From the NCBI GenBank assembly GCA_018899995.1, contig JAHIHE010000040.1:1-12277 (forward strand): a stretch of DNA of 12,277 nucleotides. The letters run 5' to 3'. The notes under the pieces were generated by a model. The model was not told where the DNA came from. It searched no databases and saw only the letters and a list, made by a program, of their open reading frames with translations. This document shows positions 5,788-11,569 of this stretch, in pieces; the first letter of the stretch is position 1, and each line of letters begins with the position of its first letter. Source of the DNA: Patescibacteria group bacterium (lineage in GTDB: Bacteria > Patescibacteriota > Minisyncoccia > JAHIHE01). Position numbers and translations under genes: made by a program.

Positions 5788-6752
5788 ATCAAGCTTTTTC
5801 TAAAATTTGGATTGTAATTATTTCGGCTGTTTTAATTGCCAGTGGAGGAATTTTCGTTTGGCAGTATTTTGGGGCACCGAAAGAGGAGGTGAAAGATCCG
5901 GAAGAAGTTGTAAAAGACGAAACCGCCGATTGGAAGAGTTATACTAATCCTGAAGTTGATTTTATATTTAAATATCCAAATGATTGGGAAATCATAGATG
6001 ATTATTTTGATGAAACAGCAGCAGGAATTAAAGCAAAAGAACGAACGATTATTCTGCAACAAATTGGAAATAGAGATTCAAATGATTGGATTAGAATGAA
6101 TCCGAGACAATTTCAAACCGATATTGGAAAATGCAAGGGGAGTGTTTGTACTTACAGTGAAAAAGTAGAGATATTAAATATTCTTGATAAGGTTGTAGAA
6201 AGTTTTAGAAAAACAGAGATTGATGAAACTGCGAATTGGAAAACTTATCAAAATGAAGATTTTGGCGTGAAATTTTCTTACCCTAAAGATTGGTATTTTT
6301 CTCCTCCTAAAGATTGGTATGTTTATTTCGGTGAACCCGAAGGTAAAATTTTATTAGGGAAAGAGTTAGCAGTATCACCTTATACCGGCGAAAGAGACCC
6401 GTTGTATAAAATATTTAAAATTATCTCTGCTAATCCCACAGAAATAGCTCTAAAATTTTTAAAAGGTAAATATAACTCTTCATATTATACACTTGAATTA
6501 CAAGAAAAGTTTAATTTTCAAAAAAAACAAGCCCAAAAAGTTCTTATCACTTGTACATCTGAATATTATACAGAACAAGAAATAGGGGCAAAAGAAGAAA
6601 TGATAATTGTAGTTTTAGATGATTATACTAGTTTTATTATTCCTTTGTCCAATAGAAGTCCTGAATATGCATACCCTTTTACTAAAGAGCAAAGTGATAT
6701 TATAAATCAAATCCTTTCCACTTTCAAATTTGTAGAAAAAGAGGAAAATTAA
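5784..6752 (+). CDS. Membrane-anchored protein with two PsbP-like modules
   Basis: This 322-residue protein has an N-terminal signal anchor (SKIWIVIISAVLIASGGIFVWQYF, about 6-29), a short acidic linker (EEVKDPEEVVKD) and two tandem modules. Module 1 (about 46-143) begins ETADWKSYTNPEVDFIFKYP and ends LDKVVESF; module 2 (about 148-318) begins DETANWKTYQNEDFGVKFSYP and ends INQILSTFKF. The opening W-x-Y-x-N...F-x-F-x-YP-x-DW resembles PsbP-like domains. Function is unknown; it should face the outside of the cell. Cys116 and Cys122 in module 1 could pair. Within module 2 a 24-bp tandem repeat gives YPKDWYFSPPKDWYVYF. The start ATG overlaps the hepT stop. Three damaged relatives lie at 655-837, 1690-2476 and 3954-4012. 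The architecture is clear, the role is not. Confidence 0.75.
   Translation: MNQAFSKIWIVIISAVLIASGGIFVWQYFGAPKEEVKDPEEVVKDETADWKSYTNPEVDFIFKYPNDWEIIDDYFDETAAGIKAKERTIILQQIGNRDSNDWIRMNPRQFQTDIGKCKGSVCTYSEKVEILNILDKVVESFRKTEIDETANWKTYQNEDFGVKFSYPKDWYFSPPKDWYVYFGEPEGKILLGKELAVSPYTGERDPLYKIFKIISANPTEIALKFLKGKYNSSYYTLELQEKFNFQKKQAQKVLITCTSEYYTEQEIGAKEEMIIVVLDDYTSFIIPLSNRSPEYAYPFTKEQSDIINQILSTFKFVEKEEN
6282..6320 (+). repeat. Short in-frame duplication within the PsbP-like gene
   Basis: CCTAAAGATTGGTAT occurs at 6282-6296 and again at 6306-6320, a period of 24 bp (8 codons), duplicating PKDWY. The position is the conserved YPxDW element that opens the module. Confidence 0.7.
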
Positions 6753-6754
6753 GA

Positions 6755-6802
6755 TATACCAGACCGCTTTTTATTGTATCTTGACTGTTATACCAGACCG
6801 CT
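6755..6802 (+). promoter_or_regulatory. Two 14-bp direct repeats at a promoter
   Basis: TATACCAGACCGCT occurs identically at 6755-6768 and 6789-6802, 34 bp apart (about three helical turns). The first copy begins just after the stop of the PsbP-like gene. The second fills most of the spacer of the promoter at 6781-6809. This is the usual geometry of an operator pair. There is no inverted symmetry within the repeat. Confidence 0.65.
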
Positions 6803-6809
6803 ATATATT
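6781..6809 (+). promoter_or_regulatory. Sigma-70-type promoter upstream of the DUF4143 fragment
   Basis: TTGACT (6781-6786) and TATATT (6804-6809) are exactly 17 bp apart. Transcription would begin near 6816, giving a leader of about 40 bases before ATG 6855. One of the 14-bp direct repeats lies between the boxes. Confidence 0.65.
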
Positions 6810-6854
6810 TAAATTTATTATTATAAACAAAAAAAAGAATGAGATTTTATTATT

Positions 6855-7073
6855 ATGAATAATCTAAAAGCGAGCCAAGCGATTCAAGTAACGCAGGAAT
6901 TAAATAAAAACAATAGAGAAAGAGAGGTCGGCGGATTAATTGAAGTTATGCAAAAATATAAGATAGAGCAGGGTTTGGTTTTAGTTCAAGATTTAAAAAA
7001 AGAAACAGAAGAAAAAGTTGACAACAAAAAAATAAAATTTGTTTCTTTGTGGAAGCGGCTTCTGGAAGAATAG
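6855..7073 (+). pseudogene. C-terminal fragment of an AAA_14/DUF4143-type ATPase
   Basis: A 72-residue frame matches only the extreme C-terminus of the AAA_14/DUF4143 family. QAIQVTQELNKNNREREVGGLIEVMQKY is the strand-helix after the nuclease-like core (usually VDFVV...IQVxYEL...NxxREIxGLLEAMxKF). GLVLVQDL...VDNKKIKFVSLWKRLL is the closing beta-alpha unit (GLILTYD...IDxKKIKVIPVWKWLL). The ATPase domain and most of DUF4143 are missing. An ATG happens to be in frame, so a short protein could be made. I infer that a deletion joined the promoter region at 6755-6809 to the tail of the gene. It belongs to a different branch from the 2555 protein, whose C-terminus ends differently. It could also be a free-standing small protein. 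Confidence 0.6.
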
Positions 7074-7081
7074 CGTTAGAT

Positions 7082-7255
7082 TTATAAAATAAAGGCAGGA
7101 GATGCGCCTGGATATTTACATAAATTTTCAGTTAAGGACTTTATTCCTTTTTCTCTATCCCTTATTCGCCCCAAACCAATTCCGCAAATGAGCATAATTT
7201 TATAATCAAGTAAAATTTCTCGGTATCGCCTAACGGCTTGCTTTATTTTTAGCAT
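7082..7255 (-). other. Minus-strand small open frame in the left pif1 flank
   Basis: ATG at 7255-7253 opens 57 residues (MLKIKQAVRRYREILLDYKI...GIGLGRIRDREKGIKSLTENLC...) to TAA at 7084-7082. The right flank of pif1 carries the same words on the same strand, split and broken: AVRRYREM...YFGIGLG at 9225-9158, and RIRDREKVIKSLTENLCYG...HHK with TAG at 8975-8895. Conservation of amino-acid words between copies is suggestive of an old gene, but the nucleotides are also well conserved, so it may simply be a repeated non-coding module. No family is recognised. Confidence 0.3.
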
Positions 7256-7306
7256 TAAGTTTATTTGTAGAATTGGTACGGGGCAGGCGCGAATGGTGGA
7301 ATAAGG
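7119..7306 (+). repeat. Left copy of a module flanking the PIF1 helicase gene
   Basis: This 190-bp module shares with 8926-9269 a 27-bp identical block (7119-7145 = 8926-8952), a 15-bp block CCCAAACCAATTCCG (7170-7184 = 9159-9173), a 25-bp block with one mismatch (7215-7239 = 9201-9225), a weaker AATTrGTACGGG block (7272-7283 = 9256-9267), and a 20-bp identical block GCGCGAATGGTGGAATAAGG (7287-7306 = 8975-8994). Both copies lie in the same orientation. The last block directly precedes pif1 and supplies its AAGGA Shine-Dalgarno-like sequence. In the right copy that block has a different position. Confidence 0.7.
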
Positions 7307-7320
7307 AAAATGAAAAATCT

Positions 7321-8832
7321 ATGACTCAAGAGGACGCATTAAATATACTCAAAATGGGGCATAACGTCTTTCTTACGGGGCAAGCCGGAAGCGGAAAGAC
7401 GCATGTTTTGAATCGGTATATTGAATATTTAAAGCGGCACAATATTGGCGTGGCAATAACTGCTTCCACGGGGATTGCCGCAACGCACATGGACGGCATG
7501 ACCATCCATTCATGGTCCGGTATTGGCATAAAAGATGCGATGACCAATGACGAATTGCGGGCGCTTTGCAAAAAGAGCCGCATCAGTAAACGTTTCCAGA
7601 AAACAAAAGTGCTTATTATAGACGAGATATCCATGTTGCATTCCTACCGTTTGAATCTGGTGGAGTCGGTGGCGCGCATGACGAAAGGCAGTTTTGAACC
7701 GTTTGGGGGCATGCAGATTATTCTTTCCGGCGATTTTTTTCAACTACCGCCGGTAAGCAAAGATACAGATTCGTCCGTTTATCTTGCTTTTAAGTCCGCG
7801 GCATGGAAAGCAATGAATGTAAGGATATGTTATTTAGAAACGCAGTACCGCCAGAATGATAAAATATATAGTTCGGTACTTAATGCTATTCGAAGTAATG
7901 CCGTGAATCAAGAAACACTCAAGGCGCTTCGCGCGCGGTATCGGGCAGCGGTGCCGGGCAGGGAAATTACGCGTTTGTATACGCACAATGCCGATGTGGA
8001 TACCATCAATAATATTGAACTTTCGAAACTTTCCGGCGAGCCGAAACATTTTTTTATGCAGAGCAGGGGCGTTGCTAAATTAGTTGCGGAACTGAAACGG
8101 AATTGTTTAGCGCCTGAAAACCTTGTTCTTAAGAAAGGCGCCGTGGTTATGTTTGTAAAAAATAATTTTGAAAGAGAATACGTGAATGGCACGCTTGGCA
8201 CGGTAGTAAAGTTTGATGAGAATGATAATCCGGTTGTGCGGACAAAAAAAGGCAATATAATCACGGCTTTGCCTGAAAGCTGGAAGCTTGAAGAAGGCGA
8301 TAAAGTCATAGCAAGGATCAGCCAAGTTCCTCTTCGTCTGGCGTGGGCTATTACCGTGCATAAAAGTCAGGGAATGAGTTTGGATGCCGCCGAGGTTGAT
8401 CTCTCAAAATCATTTGAACCCGGTATGGGGTATGTCGCGCTTTCCCGAATTCGTTCACTTCAAGGATTGCGCCTTATGGGTTTAAACGAAATGGCGCTTA
8501 CGGTACACCCCGAGGCGTTTTCTATAGATAAGCAATTTATTGATTTGTCGCGCAAAGAAACTCAAGCGGTAAAAATCCTTTCTTTCTCCGAACTAAACGG
8601 CGCTCATAATGCGTTCATAAGGAAATCAAAATCCGGAGACTTCGTAAAAACCTATTCCGCAGCCAATATAAGAAAAACATACATGAAGGCGTATGAGAAA
8701 TGGACGGAAAAAGATGATTTATTGCTTAAGACAGAATTTAGGGCCGGTAAGAATACAAGGGAACTTGCCGCATTTTTTAAGAGAAAGGTTGGCGCTATAC
8801 GTTCACGTCTTAAAAAGCTTAATTTACAATAA
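7321..8832 (+). CDS. PIF1/RecD-like superfamily 1B DNA helicase
   Basis: This is a 503-residue helicase that should unwind DNA 5' to 3' using ATP. In order: Walker A GQAGSGKT (20-27), motif Ia TASTGIAATH (48-57) and TIHSWSGIG, Walker B VLIIDEISML (97-106), motif III ILSGDFFQLPPV (134-145), motif IV ETQYRQ (173-178), motif V AWAITVHKSQGMSLD (341-355) and motif VI YVALSRIRSL (371-380). The tail (461-502), WTEKDDLLLKTEFRAGKNTRELAAFFKRKVGAIRSRLKKLNL, looks like a Myb/SANT-type DNA-binding helix bundle and is typical of CPR members. I chose ATG 7321, where family homology begins; an upstream TTG (7273) would add 16 unrelated residues encoded by the flanking repeat. Its GC content is visibly higher than that of the genes to its left. 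It stands alone and is flanked by repeats, suggesting it arrived as a unit. Confidence 0.9.
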   Translation: MTQEDALNILKMGHNVFLTGQAGSGKTHVLNRYIEYLKRHNIGVAITASTGIAATHMDGMTIHSWSGIGIKDAMTNDELRALCKKSRISKRFQKTKVLIIDEISMLHSYRLNLVESVARMTKGSFEPFGGMQIILSGDFFQLPPVSKDTDSSVYLAFKSAAWKAMNVRICYLETQYRQNDKIYSSVLNAIRSNAVNQETLKALRARYRAAVPGREITRLYTHNADVDTINNIELSKLSGEPKHFFMQSRGVAKLVAELKRNCLAPENLVLKKGAVVMFVKNNFEREYVNGTLGTVVKFDENDNPVVRTKKGNIITALPESWKLEEGDKVIARISQVPLRLAWAITVHKSQGMSLDAAEVDLSKSFEPGMGYVALSRIRSLQGLRLMGLNEMALTVHPEAFSIDKQFIDLSRKETQAVKILSFSELNGAHNAFIRKSKSGDFVKTYSAANIRKTYMKAYEKWTEKDDLLLKTEFRAGKNTRELAAFFKRKVGAIRSRLKKLNLQ

Positions 8833-8925
8833 TTAATAATTTTACGATTAAATTTAGAATTCGCGTAATTGTTAACTGCTACTGAATTTTCTTGCTATTT
8901 ATGGTGAGCATCAATTGAACCATAG

Positions 8926-9269
8926 CATAAATTTTCAGTTAAGGACTTTATTACTTTTTCCCTATCTCTAATTCGCGCGAATGGTGGAATAAGGGTTTTA
9001 TGCGCCTGCCCCCAGGAGGAGGGAATGGGCGAACAGAAGCCATTTTTTGATTTTCGGCGATTAATCGCGCTTTATTGATGCTTTAACCCGCCCAAATTTT
9101 CCTGTGGAAAACTTAGGCGGGTAAAGTTTTCCACAGACCGGGGTTTAAACACTCTTGTCCCAAACCAATTCCGAAGTAGTTCATTGATAATAAAATGATC
9201 ATTTCTCGGTATCGCCTTACGGCTTATTTTTTATTTTAACGGAGCCAAAAACAAGAATTAGTACGGGAC
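8926..9269 (+). repeat. Right copy of the module flanking pif1, interrupted by an insert
   Basis: The same blocks as on the left appear in the order 27-bp block (8926-8952), 20-bp helicase-leader block (8975-8994), about 165 unrelated bases, then the 15-bp (9159-9173), 25-bp (9201-9225) and GTACGGG (9261-9267) blocks. In the left copy the 27- and 15-bp blocks are only 24 bases apart, so about 185 bp (8975-9159) appear to be inserted here, beginning with the helicase-leader sequence. ATGCGCCTG is also shared (7102-7110 and 9000-9008). Confidence 0.65.
9081..9137. repeat. Interlocked inverted repeats with DnaA-box-like words
   Basis: CTGTGGAAAACTT (9102-9114) and AAGTTTTCCACAG (9124-9136) form a perfect 13-bp stem with the loop AGGCGGGTA. 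The first strand also takes part in TTTTCCTGTGGAAAA (9097-9111). CTTTAACCCGCC (9081-9092) can pair with GGCGGGTAAAG (9116-9126) with one bulged A. The 13-bp stem and the CCCGCC/GGCGGG stem exclude each other. TTTTCCACA and TGTGGAAAA both fit the relaxed DnaA-box pattern TTWTNCACA. As RNA this would be a strong switchable structure; as DNA it could be a protein-binding or replication-related site. Confidence 0.6.
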
Positions 9270-9417
9270 TGCGCTGGTTAAGCCACTGCCGATTTTTATT
9301 TATTTTTCCAACTGATTCATATTCTTTAAAATTTTTTAAGGGGGGCTTGCCTTTTTTTGTTTTTTAAGTTATCATTAATTGTTGTTATTTTTGATACATT
9401 AAGCCTTGCGGCACTTC

Positions 9418-9515
9418 TGTCATTGCGAGTGATCCCGAGTTCTCGGGAGAGCGCGGCAATCTCAAATCTCGGCTATAGATTGCTTCGTCGCCCTGCTGGT
9501 CTCCTCGCAATGACA
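9418..9515. repeat. Palindromic dispersed element, copy 1
   Basis: This 98-bp element has perfect 12-bp terminal inverted repeats, TGTCATTGCGAG (9418-9429) and CTCGCAATGACA (9504-9515). Inside are GCAATCT (9455-9461) with AGATTGC (9477-9483), and a nested hairpin TCCCGAGTTCTCGGGA (9433-9448). The 30 bases at the right end (9486-9515) are identical to the right end of copy 2 (12229-12258). It encodes nothing. Elements with this TCATTGCGAG...CTCGCAATGA form are common non-autonomous repeats in several bacterial groups. Confidence 0.85.
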
Positions 9516-9591
9516 AACAGTAGCAATATTGAAATTCCTTAGCGATAAATTAAGCTCGCCGACCATTCTTAATCATATATCAAAGATATAA

Positions 9592-10338
9592 ATGATTAAC
9601 ATTTCTTTTCTTCCTGAACATATTTTTAACCTGAATTCTTTTCCCGTCACCAATTCGCTTCTGGTGTCGTGGATCGCGATGGCGATTTTAATTATTTTCG
9701 CTTACCTTTCAACCAGAAAAATGGAGCTTGTGCCGAAAGGCGCGCAAAATTTTATTGAAATAATCATTGAATCGCTGTATAATTTAATCACGAGCGTCAC
9801 GAGCAACGACAAGGAAAGCAGAAGATTTTTTCCGTTAATCGCGACCATTTTCCTTTTTGTCCTCTTGTCTAATTGGTTGGGATTGATTCCCGGAGTGGGT
9901 AGCGTCGGCATTAAAGAAATCGGGACCGATGGAGCAAAGATTGTTCCGCTGTTCAGGGCCGGAAGCGCCGACTTGAATTTCACTATGGCGCTGGCGATTA
10001 TCTCTTTTTTTTCCATCCAGTATTTCGGCATTATTTCTCTGGGGGTTTTCAAATATGGAAAAAAATTCATAAATTTCAAGACGCCGATTTTGTTTTTTGT
10101 GGGAATTCTGGAGACGATTGGAGAAGTCGCCAAAATTATTTCTTTTTCTTTCAGGTTGTTTGGAAATATTTTTGCCGGCGAGGTCTTACTGCTGGTAATT
10201 TCTTTTTTGGCGCCCTTTATCGTTCCTCTGCCGTTTTATTTTTTGGAAGTGATAGTTGGGCTCATTCAGGCATTTATTTTCTCAATGCTTACTTTGGTAT
10301 TTTTGAAAATGGCGATAGTATTGCACGAAGAGCACTAA
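9592..10338 (+). CDS. atpB: F1Fo ATP synthase subunit a
   Basis: This is a 248-residue integral membrane protein forming the ion half-channels beside the c ring. Five to six hydrophobic helices are visible (about 21-40, 80-100, 130-152, 164-184, 190-212, 216-245). The signature LSNWLGLIPG lies at 92-101. The essential arginine is R188 in ISFSFRLFGNIFAGEVLL, with E196 after it and Q226 in GLIQAFIF, all as expected for a working stator channel. SADLNFTMALA (125-135) is the conserved helix before the channel. The start ATG 9592 fits the family; no Shine-Dalgarno sequence is seen. It is the first gene of the operon; no atpI precedes it. Length and residues suggest a functional subunit. Confidence 0.95.
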   Translation: MINISFLPEHIFNLNSFPVTNSLLVSWIAMAILIIFAYLSTRKMELVPKGAQNFIEIIIESLYNLITSVTSNDKESRRFFPLIATIFLFVLLSNWLGLIPGVGSVGIKEIGTDGAKIVPLFRAGSADLNFTMALAIISFFSIQYFGIISLGVFKYGKKFINFKTPILFFVGILETIGEVAKIISFSFRLFGNIFAGEVLLLVISFLAPFIVPLPFYFLEVIVGLIQAFIFSMLTLVFLKMAIVLHEEH

Positions 10339-10405
10339 GATTTATAAAATTTCAAAATCCAAATTTCAAATGTCAATTCAAATCTAAAGCCCAAAAGATA
10401 AATTA

Positions 10406-10508
10406 CAAATCACAAACCGCAAGTTACAAACAAAACACAATTAACAAACTAAAAATTATTTGCGTTTTGATGTCTGGGATTTGTTTGTGATTTGGATATT
10501 GTAACTTG
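10406..10508. repeat. Crossed inverted repeats between atpB and atpE
   Basis: CAAATCACAAAC (10406-10417) is the reverse complement of GTTTGTGATTTG (10483-10494), and CAAGTTACAA (10420-10429) of TTGTAACTTG (10499-10508). The pairs are in crossed order, not nested, so one hairpin cannot use both. The surrounding bases are made of variants of CAAATxxC. The 256-bp spacer (10339-10594) contains no gene. Confidence 0.6.
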
Positions 10509-10594
10509 GAATTTAAAAAATTAATTTTTAAACAAACCATCTTTAAACAATAAAATAATACTTATTTTATTGTGGTAATTGGTGGAAAAAAATT

Positions 10595-10822
10595 ATGGAC
10601 GCGGAAACAGCAAAATTGTTCGCGGCGGCAATCGCGATAGGAGCCGGGGCCCTGGGGCCCGGAATCGGCATCGGCATGATCGGCTCCAAGGCGGCGGAAG
10701 CGATTGGCCGAAACCCAGAAGCGGCCGGCAAAATCCAGACAATGGCGATTTTGGCCATTGCTTTCGCCGAAGCAGTCGCGATTTACGCTTTGGTGGTCGC
10801 ATTGATTGTCAAGTTCGTATAA
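10595..10822 (+). CDS. atpE: F1Fo ATP synthase subunit c
   Basis: This 75-residue hairpin of two membrane helices is joined by the polar loop IGRNPEA (37-43) and makes up the rotating ring. Helix 1 has the glycine pattern GAGALGPGIGIGMIG (16-30). Helix 2 carries the ion-binding carboxylate E59 in AIAFAEAVAIYALVVALI. The positions that ligate sodium in Na+ rings (Gln in GxGQG, and Ser-Thr after the Glu) are I26, A60 and V61 here, so I infer proton coupling. It has one of the better ribosome-binding sites in the window (GGTGGA at 10581-10586, 8 bases before ATG), matching the high copy number needed for this subunit. Confidence 0.95.
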   Translation: MDAETAKLFAAAIAIGAGALGPGIGIGMIGSKAAEAIGRNPEAAGKIQTMAILAIAFAEAVAIYALVVALIVKFV

Positions 10823-10841
10823 AAGTATTATCTCAAAGCTT

Positions 10842-10902
10842 AAAACCACCAGATGTTAAATTTAGTGAGAATTAAGAGATTTGAGATTTAACATATGGTT
10901 TT
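10842..10902. repeat. Imperfect inverted repeat between atpE and atpF
   Basis: AAAACCA (10842-10848) plus ATGTTAAAT (10853-10861) pair with ATTTAACAT (10886-10894) plus TGGTTTT (10896-10902). The result is a 16-pair stem with one internal loop, around a 24-base loop. It could act as a pause or processing hairpin within the operon message. Confidence 0.55.
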
Positions 10903-10922
10903 GACATATGACATTTGACATT
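10902..10922 (+). repeat. Three tandem 7-bp repeats before atpF
   Basis: TGACATA, TGACATT and TGACATT follow each other directly after the right arm of the hairpin and end 13 bases before the atpF start codon. Confidence 0.6.
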
Positions 10923-10935
10923 TAAAATAAATGTT

Positions 10936-11430
10936 ATGGACGGGCTTATTGAAAAATTAGGAATTGATTGGCGTCTTTTGGCCGCGCAGGTGGTTAATTT
11001 TACCCTGCTTCTTATAATTTTGCACAGCCTTCTTTATAAGCCGGTTTTGGAAATATTTAGAAAGAGAAGCAATATTATTTTAAGGAGCATTGAAGAGTCA
11101 AGGAAAAACAAAGAAGGACTGAAACTGCTTGAGCAGAGGAAAGAAAAAGAAGCGCGCGAAGCGCGGATAGCGGCAAAAAATATTGTTAGCCGGGCAGAAA
11201 TTTTGGCAAAAACGCAGGAAGGAAAAATTTTGGCCCGGGCGAAAGGAGAGCGCGAAAAATTGATTAGCGAGGGCAAAACCATCGTTAAGGCGCAGAAAGA
11301 CGCGATGGTTAAAGAGCTTGAAAAAGAGATTGGCGGTCTGGCCGTTGCCGTGGTAGAAAAATTTTTCAACAAAGGACTGACAAAAAACGAGCATGAAAAA
11401 ATCGTTAAGAACATAATTTCTTCAATTTAA
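10936..11430 (+). CDS. atpF: F1Fo ATP synthase subunit b
   Basis: This is a 164-residue peripheral-stalk subunit. One membrane helix lies at about 13-33 (RLLAAQVVNFTLLLIILHSLLY), closed by the conserved KP (35-36). It is followed by a long charged coiled coil rich in Glu, Lys and Ala (about 38-135) and a C-terminal segment (140-164) that meets the delta subunit. I place the start at ATG 10936; the TTG at 10915 would add seven residues encoded by the tandem repeats and is not expected in the family. No Shine-Dalgarno sequence is present. Size and layout are normal (usual length about 155-170). Confidence 0.92.
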   Translation: MDGLIEKLGIDWRLLAAQVVNFTLLLIILHSLLYKPVLEIFRKRSNIILRSIEESRKNKEGLKLLEQRKEKEAREARIAAKNIVSRAEILAKTQEGKILARAKGEREKLISEGKTIVKAQKDAMVKELEKEIGGLAVAVVEKFFNKGLTKNEHEKIVKNIISSI

Positions 11431-11437
11431 TTACTTT

Positions 11438-11560
11438 GAATTACGTAATTCCTTTTTAGTATTGATTCGCTTGATATTCGCATTGATTCGCTTCCACAAT
11501 GTATAGAAGCGAAAAGGCGCGAATACCAACGCGAAATATTGCGAAGGCATTTCGTAATTG
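11438..11560. repeat. Complex inverted-repeat filler between atpF and atpH
   Basis: GAATTACGTAATTC (11438-11451) is a perfect palindrome. ATTGATTCGCTT is repeated directly at 11461-11472 and 11482-11493 (21-bp period). TATTCGC (11475-11481) pairs with GCGAATA (11519-11525) and encloses CGCTTC (11489-11494) pairing with GAAGCG (11506-11511). GAATTACG at the left also pairs with CGTAATT (11553-11559) at the right. The whole spacer can fold into one long branched hairpin that ends about 10 bases before the atpH start. Confidence 0.65.
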
Positions 11561-11569
11561 AATATAATT

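Larger units (their letters stand above)
8833..9591. other. Long region without genes between pif1 and atpB
   Basis: This 759-bp gap holds the right flank module (8926-9269), the interlocked inverted repeats at 9081-9137 and the palindromic element at 9418-9515. Between 9270 and 9417 I see only AT-rich sequence with a weak AAGG...CCTT stem before a T-run (9338-9358). A 61-residue plus-strand frame over 9357-9542 is an artefact of the palindromic element. No credible atp promoter could be assigned. Confidence 0.6.

Noticed and set aside
7273..7320. Upstream TTG start for the helicase
   Set aside because: The 16 extra residues are encoded by the flanking repeat, and family homology starts at MTQEDAL (7321).
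9081..9137. Chromosomal replication origin
   Set aside because: Only two relaxed DnaA-box-like words, both explained by one inverted repeat, no dnaA or dnaN nearby and no AT-rich box cluster. Kept only as an observation.
9338..9358. Rho-independent terminator AAGG...CCTT plus T-run
   Set aside because: The stem is only about four pairs with a G-rich loop, too weak to list as a terminator, although the T-run is real.
9357..9542. 61-residue plus-strand open frame
   Set aside because: Most of it is a translation of the palindromic element at 9418-9515; the same element elsewhere gives other frames.
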